DNA from: Arcanobacterium haemolyticum DSM 20595
GTDB lineage: Bacteria > Actinomycetota > Actinomycetes > Actinomycetales > Actinomycetaceae
Reading direction: 5' to 3'
Assembly (NCBI RefSeq): GCF_000092365.1
Contig: NC_014218.1
Coordinates: forward strand, 372,001 to 436,000
DNA length: 64,000 nucleotides
Shown: piece by piece, positions 52,924 to 62,451 of the stretch
How positions within the stretch are numbered: position 1 is the first letter of the stretch
Layout: the number at the start of each line of letters is the position of its first letter
Made by a program: the position numbers and the translations under genes
The notes under the pieces: generated by a model
What the model was told of the DNA's origin: nothing
Databases searched by the model: none
Seen by the model: only the letters and a program-made list of their open reading frames with translations

Positions 52924-53829
52924 GTGGCAGGCGCACAACGGATTTATAAACAGAAGATCCGAGCAACCAAAACGCTCGAAAAGGTCTTCCGTGCGATGGA
53001 GCTCATTGCAGCGTCACGTATCGGCAAGGCTCGTGATCGTGCGCTCGGGCAAGATCCGTACACGCAGGCACTCACTCGGTCAATCGCAACTGTTGCAGCT
53101 CATGCCCACGAAGATCACCCACTAGTCAAAGAACGTACTGATACCAATCGTGTGATCGTCTTTGTAGTGACGTCCGATCGTGGCATGGCAGGAGCATACT
53201 CGTCATCTGTTCTGCGTGAAGCAGAACGGTTGATGGATGAGCTCAAGGAACAGGGCAAGGAACCCGTCTTGTACGTCTCTGGGCGTCGCGGCGAATCGTA
53301 TTTCCGTTTCCGGGATGTTCCAGTGGAACGCTCCTGGACGGGCGAATCCGATAAGCCATCCGATGACACCTCATCGGATATCGCAGACGAATTCCTTAAC
53401 CGTTTCCTTGCCGATGCGAACGCCGGTGGAGTTTCTGAACTGTACATGATCTTCACTCGATTCGTTTCAATGGTTACCCAAACGGTGCAGGTACGTCGCA
53501 TGCTTCCAATCCAGATCGTGGATGAAGAAGCGAATGCAGAAGCAACGGCCCCTGAACACGATGAACCACTCTACGAATTCGAACCATCAGCGCAGAAGGT
53601 CTTTGATGAACTTCTCCCGATGTACGTGGGGCAGCGTATCCATTCAGTCATGCTGATGTCTGCAGCTTCCGAACTTGCGGCACGCCAGCAGGCGATGCAC
53701 TCCGCAACGGAAAACGCGGGCAACCTGATTGAGTCCTACACGCGCTTGGCTAACAACGCGCGTCAGGCTGAAATCACCACCGAAATCACAGAAATTATCT
53801 CGGGCGCTGACAGCCTGGGTAAGAGCTAA
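52924..53829 (+). CDS. atpG: ATP synthase F1 subunit gamma
   Basis: 301 residues. N-terminal helix AQRIYKQKIRATKTLEKVFR and C-terminal helix NAGNLIESYTRLANNARQAE form the rotor coiled coil; IHSVMLMSAASELAARQQAM is the family block. Starts two bases after the atpA stop with GTG. Confidence 0.95.
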   Translation: MAGAQRIYKQKIRATKTLEKVFRAMELIAASRIGKARDRALGQDPYTQALTRSIATVAAHAHEDHPLVKERTDTNRVIVFVVTSDRGMAGAYSSSVLREAERLMDELKEQGKEPVLYVSGRRGESYFRFRDVPVERSWTGESDKPSDDTSSDIADEFLNRFLADANAGGVSELYMIFTRFVSMVTQTVQVRRMLPIQIVDEEANAEATAPEHDEPLYEFEPSAQKVFDELLPMYVGQRIHSVMLMSAASELAARQQAMHSATENAGNLIESYTRLANNARQAEITTEITEIISGADSLGKS

Positions 53830-53856
53830 ACGTCCCTCCTGCTCGGGACACAGTAA

Positions 53857-55325
<1,469 letters not shown>

Positions 55326-55326
<1 letters not shown>

Positions 55327-55577
55327 TGAAGCTCGATATTGTTGCACGTTCAGGGAATCTCTATGCCGGAGATGTTACTGAGATCGTTGTGCCGGCATAT
55401 GACGGCGAATTGGGTATTCTCCCGGGGCGCGCACCAGTGCTCTCTGTGGTGATGCCAGGAACAGTCCGCTTCGTTACCGTTGCTGGTGAACGTCGTGAGA
55501 TCGCCGTGGGTAAAGGATTCCTCACAGTGGATCATGATGACGTCATGATCGTTGTTGAAAATCACGAGGAGCAGTAA
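55326..55577 (+). CDS. atpC: ATP synthase F1 subunit epsilon, short form
   Basis: 83 residues from ATG 55326. The N-terminal beta-barrel is complete (VTEIVVPAYDGELGILPGRA, VAVGKGFLTVDHDDVMIVVE) but the C-terminal two-helix domain of the usual 130-residue epsilon is absent. Some actinobacteria have such short forms. It ends the atp genes; DUF2550 follows three bases on. Confidence 0.92.
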
Positions 55578-55580
55578 AAC

Positions 55581-55985
55581 ATGCCGTGGCTACTGTGGTG
55601 GGCAATCGTTATAACAGCATTGATCGTTATCGTGGTGGGGCTATACAGCCTGCTCCGATTACGGATTCTGTTTTCGCGAAGTGGCTCATTCCATGTGGCC
55701 GTGCGTGAAGGAGGGCAGGAGCGCTGGCAAACAGGTGTTGCCGTGTTCCAGCCGTTCCAGCTCAACTGGTTCTCCACTCATTCGTTGAGCCCGTATCCGA
55801 ACATCCAATGGAAGCGCGGTGAACTTGATTTCCAGGTGATGCCGCCATCAGGGGACGGGATTCAGGTAGTCCACATTACCCGTGGGGCAGAAGAATGGAG
55901 CTTGGCGACAACTCCGCTGGCTGTGTCAGGGATCGTGTCCTGGATTGATTCGGCTCCTCCTGTGGAAGAACCAGAACTGTTCTAA
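55581..55985 (+). CDS. DUF2550 membrane protein
   Basis: 134 residues. One N-terminal membrane helix (LLWWAIVITALIVIVVGLYSLLR) followed by a soluble beta-rich domain (VAVREGGQERWQTGVAVFQP). Position directly after atpC and size match DUF2550 (Rv1312 in M. tuberculosis). Function unknown. A long terminator hairpin follows. Confidence 0.82.
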   Translation: MPWLLWWAIVITALIVIVVGLYSLLRLRILFSRSGSFHVAVREGGQERWQTGVAVFQPFQLNWFSTHSLSPYPNIQWKRGELDFQVMPPSGDGIQVVHITRGAEEWSLATTPLAVSGIVSWIDSAPPVEEPELF

Positions 55986-56017
55986 CACCTGGGTTCCTAG
56001 GGGTATTTCGGTTGTTA

Positions 56018-56065
56018 AAGAAACGCTATTTGGCATTAGCCGGCTAATGCCAGATAGCGTTTCTT
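56018..56065 (+). terminator. terminator of the atp/DUF2550 operon
   Basis: A 24-bp near-perfect palindromic stem (56018-56041 with 56042-56065, centre at GCCGGC, one G-T pair), ending in TTTCTT. Strong hairpin. Confidence 0.82.
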
Positions 56066-56160
56066 CCTATGGTGCGGGTATGCTTTTGTCCTTCGATATA
56101 TACTTGTGATGGTCTGTTTGTTGGATGGCACATCACAAGAAGAATCAAAAGGGGAGTTCT

Positions 56161-56856
56161 GTGCGTATTGTTATCGCTCGTTGTAGTGTGGATTATTCAG
56201 GTCGGCTAGATGCTCACTTGGAGCCTGCTACGCGGGTGTTGATGCTCAAGCAAGATGGTTCTGTTTTGGTGCATTCGGATGGTGGTTCGTACAAGCCGCT
56301 GAACTGGATGTCTCCTCCGGCTACGTTTAAGGAAATTCCTGTTGCGGATATTGATCGCAAGGCTGGGGTTGTGGAATCGTGGGCGGTTGAACATAATAAG
56401 ACGAACGATGTTCTTTTGATTAACATTTACGAAATTTTGCATGATGTGACGCAGGATTTGGGTATCGAACCTGGCCTTGTGAAGGATGGTGTGGAAGCCC
56501 ATTTGCAGAAGCTTTTGGCTGAACAGGTTGACGTTCTGGGATCAGATCTTGAGTTGGTTCGCCGTGAGTACCCTACCCCGATTGGTCCGGTTGATTTGAT
56601 GCTTTTGGGGAAAGACGGCGGGCACGTTGCCGTTGAAGTGAAGCGCCGTGGGGAGATCGACGGCGTTGAGCAGCTCACCCGCTATCTTGAGTTGCTGGGG
56701 CGTGACTCCACATTGCAGCCACTTCGCGGAATCTTTGCGGCTCAGGAGATCAAGCCGCAGGCTCGCGTGCTTGCAGAAGATCGTGGTATCGAATGTATCG
56801 TGTTGGATTATGATGCGATGCGCGGCGTGGATCATCCTGAGGATCGTTTATTCTGA
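56161..56856 (+). CDS. nucS: mismatch-specific endonuclease NucS/EndoMS
   Basis: 231 residues from GTG 56161 with GGGGAG four bases upstream; an ATG-like frame is open to 56125 but the family begins [19 protein letters not shown]. The RecB-like nuclease core has [20 protein letters not shown] and [20 protein letters not shown]. The C-terminus ends in a LF pair, a possible sliding-clamp contact. NucS performs non-canonical mismatch repair in actinobacteria that lack MutS/MutL. Confidence 0.95.
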   Translation: MRIVIARCSVDYSGRLDAHLEPATRVLMLKQDGSVLVHSDGGSYKPLNWMSPPATFKEIPVADIDRKAGVVESWAVEHNKTNDVLLINIYEILHDVTQDLGIEPGLVKDGVEAHLQKLLAEQVDVLGSDLELVRREYPTPIGPVDLMLLGKDGGHVAVEVKRRGEIDGVEQLTRYLELLGRDSTLQPLRGIFAAQEIKPQARVLAEDRGIECIVLDYDAMRGVDHPEDRLF

Positions 56857-57143
56857 TGCGCCGTTCTAAGAAATATGATCGGCCTGTGCGCGAGATTAAC
56901 TCTTATGCGTTGATGGGCTATACTCGCGTGGAGCAGGGGCGTGACGGGCGCGATTTCAAGGTTCACCATATTGTCTCTGGTGCCAAAGACTATGTGTGCC
57001 CTGGCTGCCAGGGGGTTATTCGGCGCGGGGAATCTCATGAGGTGGCTTGGACTGAAGATCATATTTTAGGCAAGGATTTTGGCCAGCAAGATCGGCGCCA
57101 CTGGCATACGGGGTGTTGGAACGCGCGGGGGCGCCGCCGCTAA
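56856..57143 (+). CDS. small zinc-binding actinobacterial protein (HNH-like core)
   Basis: 95 residues. Zinc ligands CPGCQG at about 46-51 and HWHTGC near 85 give a C-x2-C/H-x-H-x2-C pattern similar to degenerate HNH or treble-clef fingers. Basic ends suggest nucleic-acid binding. It overlaps the nucS stop by one base and is therefore cotranscribed; a link to DNA repair is plausible but not shown. Confidence 0.65.
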   Translation: MRRSKKYDRPVREINSYALMGYTRVEQGRDGRDFKVHHIVSGAKDYVCPGCQGVIRRGESHEVAWTEDHILGKDFGQQDRRHWHTGCWNARGRRR

Positions 57144-57199
57144 ATCGCTATCAGCGCATCCTCCTCAGCCTTAACACAGGGGAGTGCTACGGTGGATAT

Positions 57200-57979
57200 A
57201 TGACTATGTTAAGTTTTCGCCGTACAGGCAATGTTTCTGATTGTCCGCTAGTGCTTCTTCATGCTCTTCCGCTGGATGCCACGATGTGGGATCGTGTTCG
57301 CGAACTTCTTGCGCCGATTGATGTGATTACGGTTGATGCTCCTGGATTTGGCGAATCGCCTGCTGGTTCGGAGATCGCAGAAGATCCATCGGTGGCCGCC
57401 TATGTGCAGGCGTTGAAGGAAACGCTCGATCACCATGGGGTCCAGCAGATCTTGCTTGGCGGCCTTTCGATGGGTGGTTCGGTGGCCGCGGAATTCGTGG
57501 CTACATATCCAGAAATGATCCGTGGTCTGGCGCTCATGGATACGGGGATCGGCGCGGATAACCAGGATCGTCAGGCGTTCCGCCGTGATATGGCGCAGCG
57601 TGCAGAAGAAGGCCGTGCCTTTGAGATCTTAGAGGACTGGAAGGATTCTATGACCGGCTCTGAAGTGACTCCAGAAATCCAAGAATCACTTGTTGCACGT
57701 TTCAAGGCTGCCCCAGGGGAAGGCCTGGCGTGGATTCAACGTGCGCTTGCTACACGTGAAGATCGTAGCGATGCGGTTGAGCTGGTGGAAGGCCCAGTAT
57801 TCTTTATTCGCGGCACGGATGATCCAACGGCATCCTTGGAGTATTTCATGAATTTGGCTTTGAAAGCGAAAGAACCCCGCATCCTCGAAATCGAGGGTGC
57901 AGGGCACTTTACTGCGGATGAAAAGCCGGAGGAATTGGCACAGGCGCTGAGTGAGTTCGTTCAGCGTTGCGCCCGCTAA
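57200..57979 (+). CDS. alpha/beta-hydrolase fold protein
   Basis: 259 residues from ATG 57200 (GGTGG upstream). The nucleophile elbow GGLSMGGSVAAEF gives the catalytic Ser, DAPGFGESP is the oxyanion region, RGTDDPTAS supplies the Asp and GAGHFTADEKPEE the His. The triad is complete. Substrate unknown; esterase or haloperoxidase-like. It lies downstream of nucS and is convergent with the coiled-coil gene. Confidence 0.85.
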   Translation: MTMLSFRRTGNVSDCPLVLLHALPLDATMWDRVRELLAPIDVITVDAPGFGESPAGSEIAEDPSVAAYVQALKETLDHHGVQQILLGGLSMGGSVAAEFVATYPEMIRGLALMDTGIGADNQDRQAFRRDMAQRAEEGRAFEILEDWKDSMTGSEVTPEIQESLVARFKAAPGEGLAWIQRALATREDRSDAVELVEGPVFFIRGTDDPTASLEYFMNLALKAKEPRILEIEGAGHFTADEKPEELAQALSEFVQRCAR

Positions 57980-57988
57980 AGTTCCAGG

Positions 57989-59296
57989 TTATTCGGCTGC
58001 TTCGAGCTTCTCGGAGTCGTCGGCTTGAGGCTCTTCCTCGGCCGCCGGCTCCGATTTTTCTTCAACCGGCATTGGTTCGTCTTCTTCGCGCTTATTTGCT
58101 GCGGAGTTCACTACTTGGGAGAGTGCGAGCGAGCGGTCTGATCCGGTGAGGATTGCCCGCATGTCTTCGATGTAGGAGGTCAGCGATTCGCGCTGTTCTT
58201 GAAGCGCATCGATTTCTTCGCGTGCAGAGGTGAGCTTCTTGGCGGCGTCGGTTTCTGCTTCGCTCATGATGCGGCTGGCTTCGTCGCGTGCGTGTGTGAG
58301 GATGGCGTCGGCTTCATCACGTGCACTGTTGAGAAGATCGGCTGCTTCGCTTTCTGAACTTGCGGTGAGCTGGCTGGCGCGTTGGGTTGCTTCAACCACG
58401 CGTTCTTCCGCGGTGCGGGCATCGGTTTCAGCTTTGCTTACCATCTCCGTTGCGAGTGCGGTGAGGCGTTCATTTTCTGCGGTGAGCTTGGCGGTTGCTT
58501 CTTCGTGGGCTTCGGCGATGGAACGTTCGCAGGCTGCGGTTGCGTCCGCGATAGCGCGTTCGGATTCTGCCTTGGCACTGGCGATACTTTGTTCCGTTTC
58601 GGCACGCATGCGGGCGAGTTCTGCTTCAGTTTCTGCCCGTAATTGTGCCACGGCATTTTCTGCTTCAGTGCGTAGGTTGGTTGCGTCAGTTTCGGCTTCG
58701 CTACGCAGGTTGGTGGCAGCGGTTTCGGCTTCGGCGCGCATCTGGGCCGCGTCGTGTTCCGCAGCGGAGCGGAGCGCAGCTGCGTCAGCTTCGGATTGAG
58801 TGCGGAGGCGGTCTGCTTCACGTTCTGCCGAAGAGACGATTTCTTCGCTGGTACGGCGTGCAATAGTGGTGAGTGAATCGACTTCTGCACGGGCACGTTC
58901 GAGTTCCGAATCGGCTTCGGTGTGTGCACGGGAGAGAGTTTTTTGGCTGTCTTCGAGCGCCGCGTTGCGGAGAGCATCGGCGCGCTGTTCTGCAGTAGCG
59001 ACGATGCTGGTTGCTTCTTGCCGAGCGCGCGTCATGAGATCGAGCGCTTGTTCTTCGGTGGAGCGCAGTAGGCGTTCTACGCGGCTTCCGAGCCCAGAGT
59101 ATGATGGCCGATCGTTTTCTTTTAACGCATGATTTGCCTCAGCAAGTTGCGCTGATAGCTGAAGGACTTCGTTATCCAAATGAGCTACGTGGGCGCGCGC
59201 TTGGGAAAGGTGAGTATTTAGGCTGTCTATCCGGTCGTCTACCTGTGCACGGTCATATCCACGCATGACGACGGGGAATAGAGGTTCTTCTGCCAC
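57989..59296 (-). CDS. DivIVA-domain coiled-coil protein with 11-residue repeats
   Basis: About 435 residues. GTG 59296 is the preferred start because GGAGG lies eight bases upstream; ATG 59311 is the alternative. A short DivIVA-like N-terminus (LFPVVMRGYDRAQVDDRIDS) is followed by a continuous coiled coil. Residues 170-268 (counted from 59311) repeat every 11 positions with R/K at the start (R170, 181, 192, 203, 214, 225, 236, K247), a hendecad pattern. The C-terminus is acidic. This resembles the cytoskeletal Scy/FilP/DivIVA group that organises polar growth. The precise role is inference. Confidence 0.75.
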   Translation of the reverse strand: MAEEPLFPVVMRGYDRAQVDDRIDSLNTHLSQARAHVAHLDNEVLQLSAQLAEANHALKENDRPSYSGLGSRVERLLRSTEEQALDLMTRARQEATSIVATAEQRADALRNAALEDSQKTLSRAHTEADSELERARAEVDSLTTIARRTSEEIVSSAEREADRLRTQSEADAAALRSAAEHDAAQMRAEAETAATNLRSEAETDATNLRTEAENAVAQLRAETEAELARMRAETEQSIASAKAESERAIADATAACERSIAEAHEEATAKLTAENERLTALATEMVSKAETDARTAEERVVEATQRASQLTASSESEAADLLNSARDEADAILTHARDEASRIMSEAETDAAKKLTSAREEIDALQEQRESLTSYIEDMRAILTGSDRSLALSQVVNSAANKREEDEPMPVEEKSEPAAEEEPQADDSEKLEAAE

Positions 59297-59440
59297 GTCA
59301 ATTTCCTCCATATACTTAGTGGTGTAGTTTAAGAGTACCTGTAGTAGGTCACTTCACTCACATCAGAGTGTTAGAGTCGTCCACATAAGGTAATGTTATT
59401 TAATCGTTATATACAGTATGTGGTTGAGGAAAGCAGAAGA

Positions 59441-60514
59441 ATGAAGCGAATTCTGGGGATAGTTGCCCTCTTCATGGGCGTTGTGATGTTGGCTGGTACT
59501 TTTGTGGTTTCGTTTAGCCAGCAGAAAGTTTCCACAGTCAAGCTTTCTTCTGCTTCGAAGTCAGCGGTTTTCACAACTACCGCGCCTGGCGTTTTAACGC
59601 TTGTGAACGACGTCGTTGCGGTCACCTTAGAATCGAAAGGTCACGATGTTCAGTGGGCACTTGGTACCCCTACCGATGTGAAGGCTTTCGTTGGGGGTGC
59701 TGGATCTGTGGATGTTGCCGGTTTGGAATCGTGGAAAGCACTGAAGGTTGCTGAAAATAAGGGATCTGCTGAAGCGAATACCGCTGTGAAAGAAGCGGTG
59801 GGTGCTAAGTCGTTTACGCTTCTTGGATCAGATATGTGGGCCAAAGAAGGGCACGCAAAAAATTCAGCCAATGTTGAGCTGAAAGCTAGTGATCTGGAGA
59901 ACAAGGTTCTTATTGCGACTACTGATCAGGGCGTTGCCCCGAAGATCACACTGGAGTGGCAGCGCATCCATGAAGTGGCAAACTTGCTCGTGTTTTACGT
60001 GATGAGTGTTCTTCTTGGGCTCATCGGCGCGTTCTTGTTGCTGAATTGGCACCAGGAAGAAGCTGCACGCACTTGTGTTCAACGTAAAGCATCGGTGAAG
60101 CTTCGCTCGCGTGGCCAATCCGATGAAGCAACATCGGTGTTGCCATCGTATGATGGCGATCTTGCAGATCCTGATCTTGAACGTGATATTCAACGTGTTC
60201 ATACTGATGCAGCGTTTGGCGCTGCGATTCTTCCAGGGACAATACGCAGTAGTGTGTTCCGAAACCGAGAATTGGCAGAAGAGGATCGGATTATTATTCC
60301 GATCGCGGATACGGATTCGGTAGAGACGCCTGATAGGGCTGATGATACCGCTCAAGAAGCTGTGTCTGAACCAGTGCTAAAAGCAGATGTTGGCTCTGGC
60401 GATGATGAAGAAGAAAAGATGGATGAACGGTCTGAGAAGGATGATTGGCGTTCTTTATGGAATTTCTCGTGGGGAACACCGTGGAAGAAAGAAGAGGGTA
60501 ATACCAATGCGTAA
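59441..60514 (+). CDS. membrane protein of unknown function
   Basis: About 357 residues from ATG 59441 (GAGGAAAG upstream); the frame is open to 59393. A first membrane helix (ILGIVALFMGVVMLAGTFVV) and a second near residue 195 (VANLLVFYVMSVLLGLIGAF) enclose an extracellular domain with no cysteines. The C-terminal 140 residues are cytosolic and acidic. It is overlapped by eight bases by the lipoprotein gene, so the two form an operon. No family recognised. Confidence 0.65.
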   Translation: MKRILGIVALFMGVVMLAGTFVVSFSQQKVSTVKLSSASKSAVFTTTAPGVLTLVNDVVAVTLESKGHDVQWALGTPTDVKAFVGGAGSVDVAGLESWKALKVAENKGSAEANTAVKEAVGAKSFTLLGSDMWAKEGHAKNSANVELKASDLENKVLIATTDQGVAPKITLEWQRIHEVANLLVFYVMSVLLGLIGAFLLLNWHQEEAARTCVQRKASVKLRSRGQSDEATSVLPSYDGDLADPDLERDIQRVHTDAAFGAAILPGTIRSSVFRNRELAEEDRIIIPIADTDSVETPDRADDTAQEAVSEPVLKADVGSGDDEEEKMDERSEKDDWRSLWNFSWGTPWKKEEGNTNA

Positions 60515-61514
60515 AACGCGTCTTGCTCTAGCCGTGATGGCTGCTGCCTCGCTTACCCTTGCAGGCTGTGCACATGATTCGTCAGTTCCAGAACCGGAAG
60601 TAGCGAAAAGCGCATCGAATATCGTTCCGCAAAAGAAGTACGCGATGATCGCGTCAGACGTGGCAAAAGCGTTAACACAAGCGGATCAGAACCGTGACGC
60701 TGGTGCGTTGGGTCCTCGAATCGCAGGTCCGTTCCGTGTACAACGTGAAGCAGAATATGCTCTAGCGCGAGCAACGGAAACAACTGCTCCTACATCGGTA
60801 GTGATTGATCCAAAAGAATCGGCCTTGTCGTCAGGTTCTGCATTCCCTCGCTCATTTATGGCGATCGATATGACAAAGACGGGGCGCGGTATTGGAACAA
60901 TCACCGTGTGGCAACAACCAGATGCCCGCCAGAATTACCAGCTATGGGCTGCCATGGATATGTTCCCGGCGCCTCCAAAGATCGAAATCGTTAATACGAA
61001 GAATGATAAGCCGGGTTATCCTGAAGCAAAACCTTCTGAGTATTCGGTTGATCCAGCCACCGTGCTGGATTCGTATGTGGCCTATATCAATGCGCGGGCG
61101 ATGGGTGATGTGAAGTTTAATGAAGGCGATCCGCTGTATAAACAGACGGAGAAGCAAGCTCATGATCTCACAGCGGCTTTGAACGAATTGGGTGAAGCGA
61201 AGATTGCCTTCACAGTTCCTAACAAGGATATCCGTGCTATTTCTACCAAGGATGGCGGGCTTGTGATGGTGGGGGAGCTTCGATATAACATGACCGTAAC
61301 CCGCACCAAAGATCGCGCCACGCTCAAACTGGGATCCTCCATCGGTGCTCTTGCCGAAGGTAAGAAGGATGGTATCGCTGTGGTAGATAAGCCTGTGGTG
61401 GCACAATATTCAACGTCGGTGGCGTTCTATATTCCACCGAAGGGTTCGAAGGATCCTATCCACGTCCTTGGCGGATCTGTACCAGCATTATTGAGCGTAA
61501 CAAAGGCGGAGTAA
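60507..61514 (+). CDS. lipoprotein of unknown function
   Basis: 335 residues from ATG 60507. A type II signal peptide is clear: RLALAVMAAASLTLAGCAHD with lipobox LAGC (Cys near 21). The mature part is about 315 residues, mixed alpha/beta, with a region around PRSFMAIDMTKTGRGIGTIT and YVAYINARAMGDVKFNEGDP. It is translationally overlapped with the upstream membrane protein and followed by the thioredoxin-TPR gene four bases on. Partner of the membrane protein; function unknown. Confidence 0.8.
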   Translation: MRKTRLALAVMAAASLTLAGCAHDSSVPEPEVAKSASNIVPQKKYAMIASDVAKALTQADQNRDAGALGPRIAGPFRVQREAEYALARATETTAPTSVVIDPKESALSSGSAFPRSFMAIDMTKTGRGIGTITVWQQPDARQNYQLWAAMDMFPAPPKIEIVNTKNDKPGYPEAKPSEYSVDPATVLDSYVAYINARAMGDVKFNEGDPLYKQTEKQAHDLTAALNELGEAKIAFTVPNKDIRAISTKDGGLVMVGELRYNMTVTRTKDRATLKLGSSIGALAEGKKDGIAVVDKPVVAQYSTSVAFYIPPKGSKDPIHVLGGSVPALLSVTKAE

Positions 61515-61518
61515 CACG

Positions 61519-62451
61519 ATGAACATGCCAGGATTCGGCGGAGTCTACGATCTGTCAACGTTGAAGAAGGAACCTGAAACACCTCAAGCGCCTGTAGATA
61601 CGGGTAATACAATCCCTGGTCCGTGGGTTACTGAAGCAGCTGAGGCGAATCTACAACACGTGGTGCAAACATCGATGAGCCTGCCTGTGCTCTTCGTGTT
61701 TATGGCTCCAGAATCTGAACATTCGCAAACTCTGGTTCAGAATTTCACCGAGGTAGTCAACGCACATGCCGGGAAAATCCAGCTGGCAGTTGTTGATGCA
61801 TCGGTCGAACGCGGGATTGCTCAAGCTTTCGGTGTGAATGCAGTTCCAACAGCTATCGCTCTGCTTCAAGGCCAACCAGTTCCACTGTTCCAAGGTTTAC
61901 CTGACATGGATTCGTTGACGACAACCGTGACTAAGCTCCTCGATGCGGCCGCCCAGTACGGTTTAACTGGCGTGTTGGATGGAGATCCGGACGGCACGCC
62001 ACCGGAACCAGAAATTCCACCACTTCACAAGGAAGGCTTGGAAGCTTTGGAAGCTGGTAACTTGGAAGGCGCTTACGCGGCCTACAGTGCAGCGATCAAA
62101 GAAAATCCAGGTGATTCAGAAGCGATCACAGCATTGCACCAGGTTGAACTCCTGCAACGTGTGAAGGCGATCAATCCTGATGGTTCGCCACTAGAAGCAC
62201 AGAGTATTCTCCACGCTGCTGCTAGCGCGCCATTTACCGATGTTGATGCTCACCTCAAAGCTGCCGATCTCGAACTGTCGTTTGGGCGTGCGGATGCGGC
62301 GTTTGCCCGCTTACTGGAGGTTGTGAAAGCAACGAGCGCAGATGATCGGGACAAGGCACGCACGCGCCTGCTGTCCTTGTTCGACGTGGTTGGTCAGCAC
62401 TCCGATCTGGTTTCCCAGACTCGGAAAGCACTGACCAACGCACTCTTTTAA
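61519..62451 (+). CDS. thioredoxin-fold/TPR co-chaperone (CnoX/YbbN-like)
   Basis: 310 residues. A thioredoxin fold (about 30-150; SLPVLFVFMAPESEHSQTL) lacks the usual CxxC: the site reads APESEHS. TPR-like helical repeats fill the C-terminal half (LHKEGLEALEAGNLEGAYAA, YSAAIKENPGDSEAITALHQ). This is the YbbN/CnoX layout and the position of Rv1324. Such proteins hold chlorinated or oxidised clients for DnaK and GroEL. The missing Cys pair means it cannot act as an oxidoreductase. It is convergent with the alpha-glucosidase gene and shares bases at 62448-62451. Confidence 0.85.
   Translation: MNMPGFGGVYDLSTLKKEPETPQAPVDTGNTIPGPWVTEAAEANLQHVVQTSMSLPVLFVFMAPESEHSQTLVQNFTEVVNAHAGKIQLAVVDASVERGIAQAFGVNAVPTAIALLQGQPVPLFQGLPDMDSLTTTVTKLLDAAAQYGLTGVLDGDPDGTPPEPEIPPLHKEGLEALEAGNLEGAYAAYSAAIKENPGDSEAITALHQVELLQRVKAINPDGSPLEAQSILHAAASAPFTDVDAHLKAADLELSFGRADAAFARLLEVVKATSADDRDKARTRLLSLFDVVGQHSDLVSQTRKALTNALF

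Noticed and set aside
58500-58810. 33-base periodic DNA resembling a CRISPR or tandem repeat array
   Set aside because: The period equals 11 codons of a coiled coil in an open gene, and units are imperfect with no spacers. No CRISPR array or cas gene is in the window.
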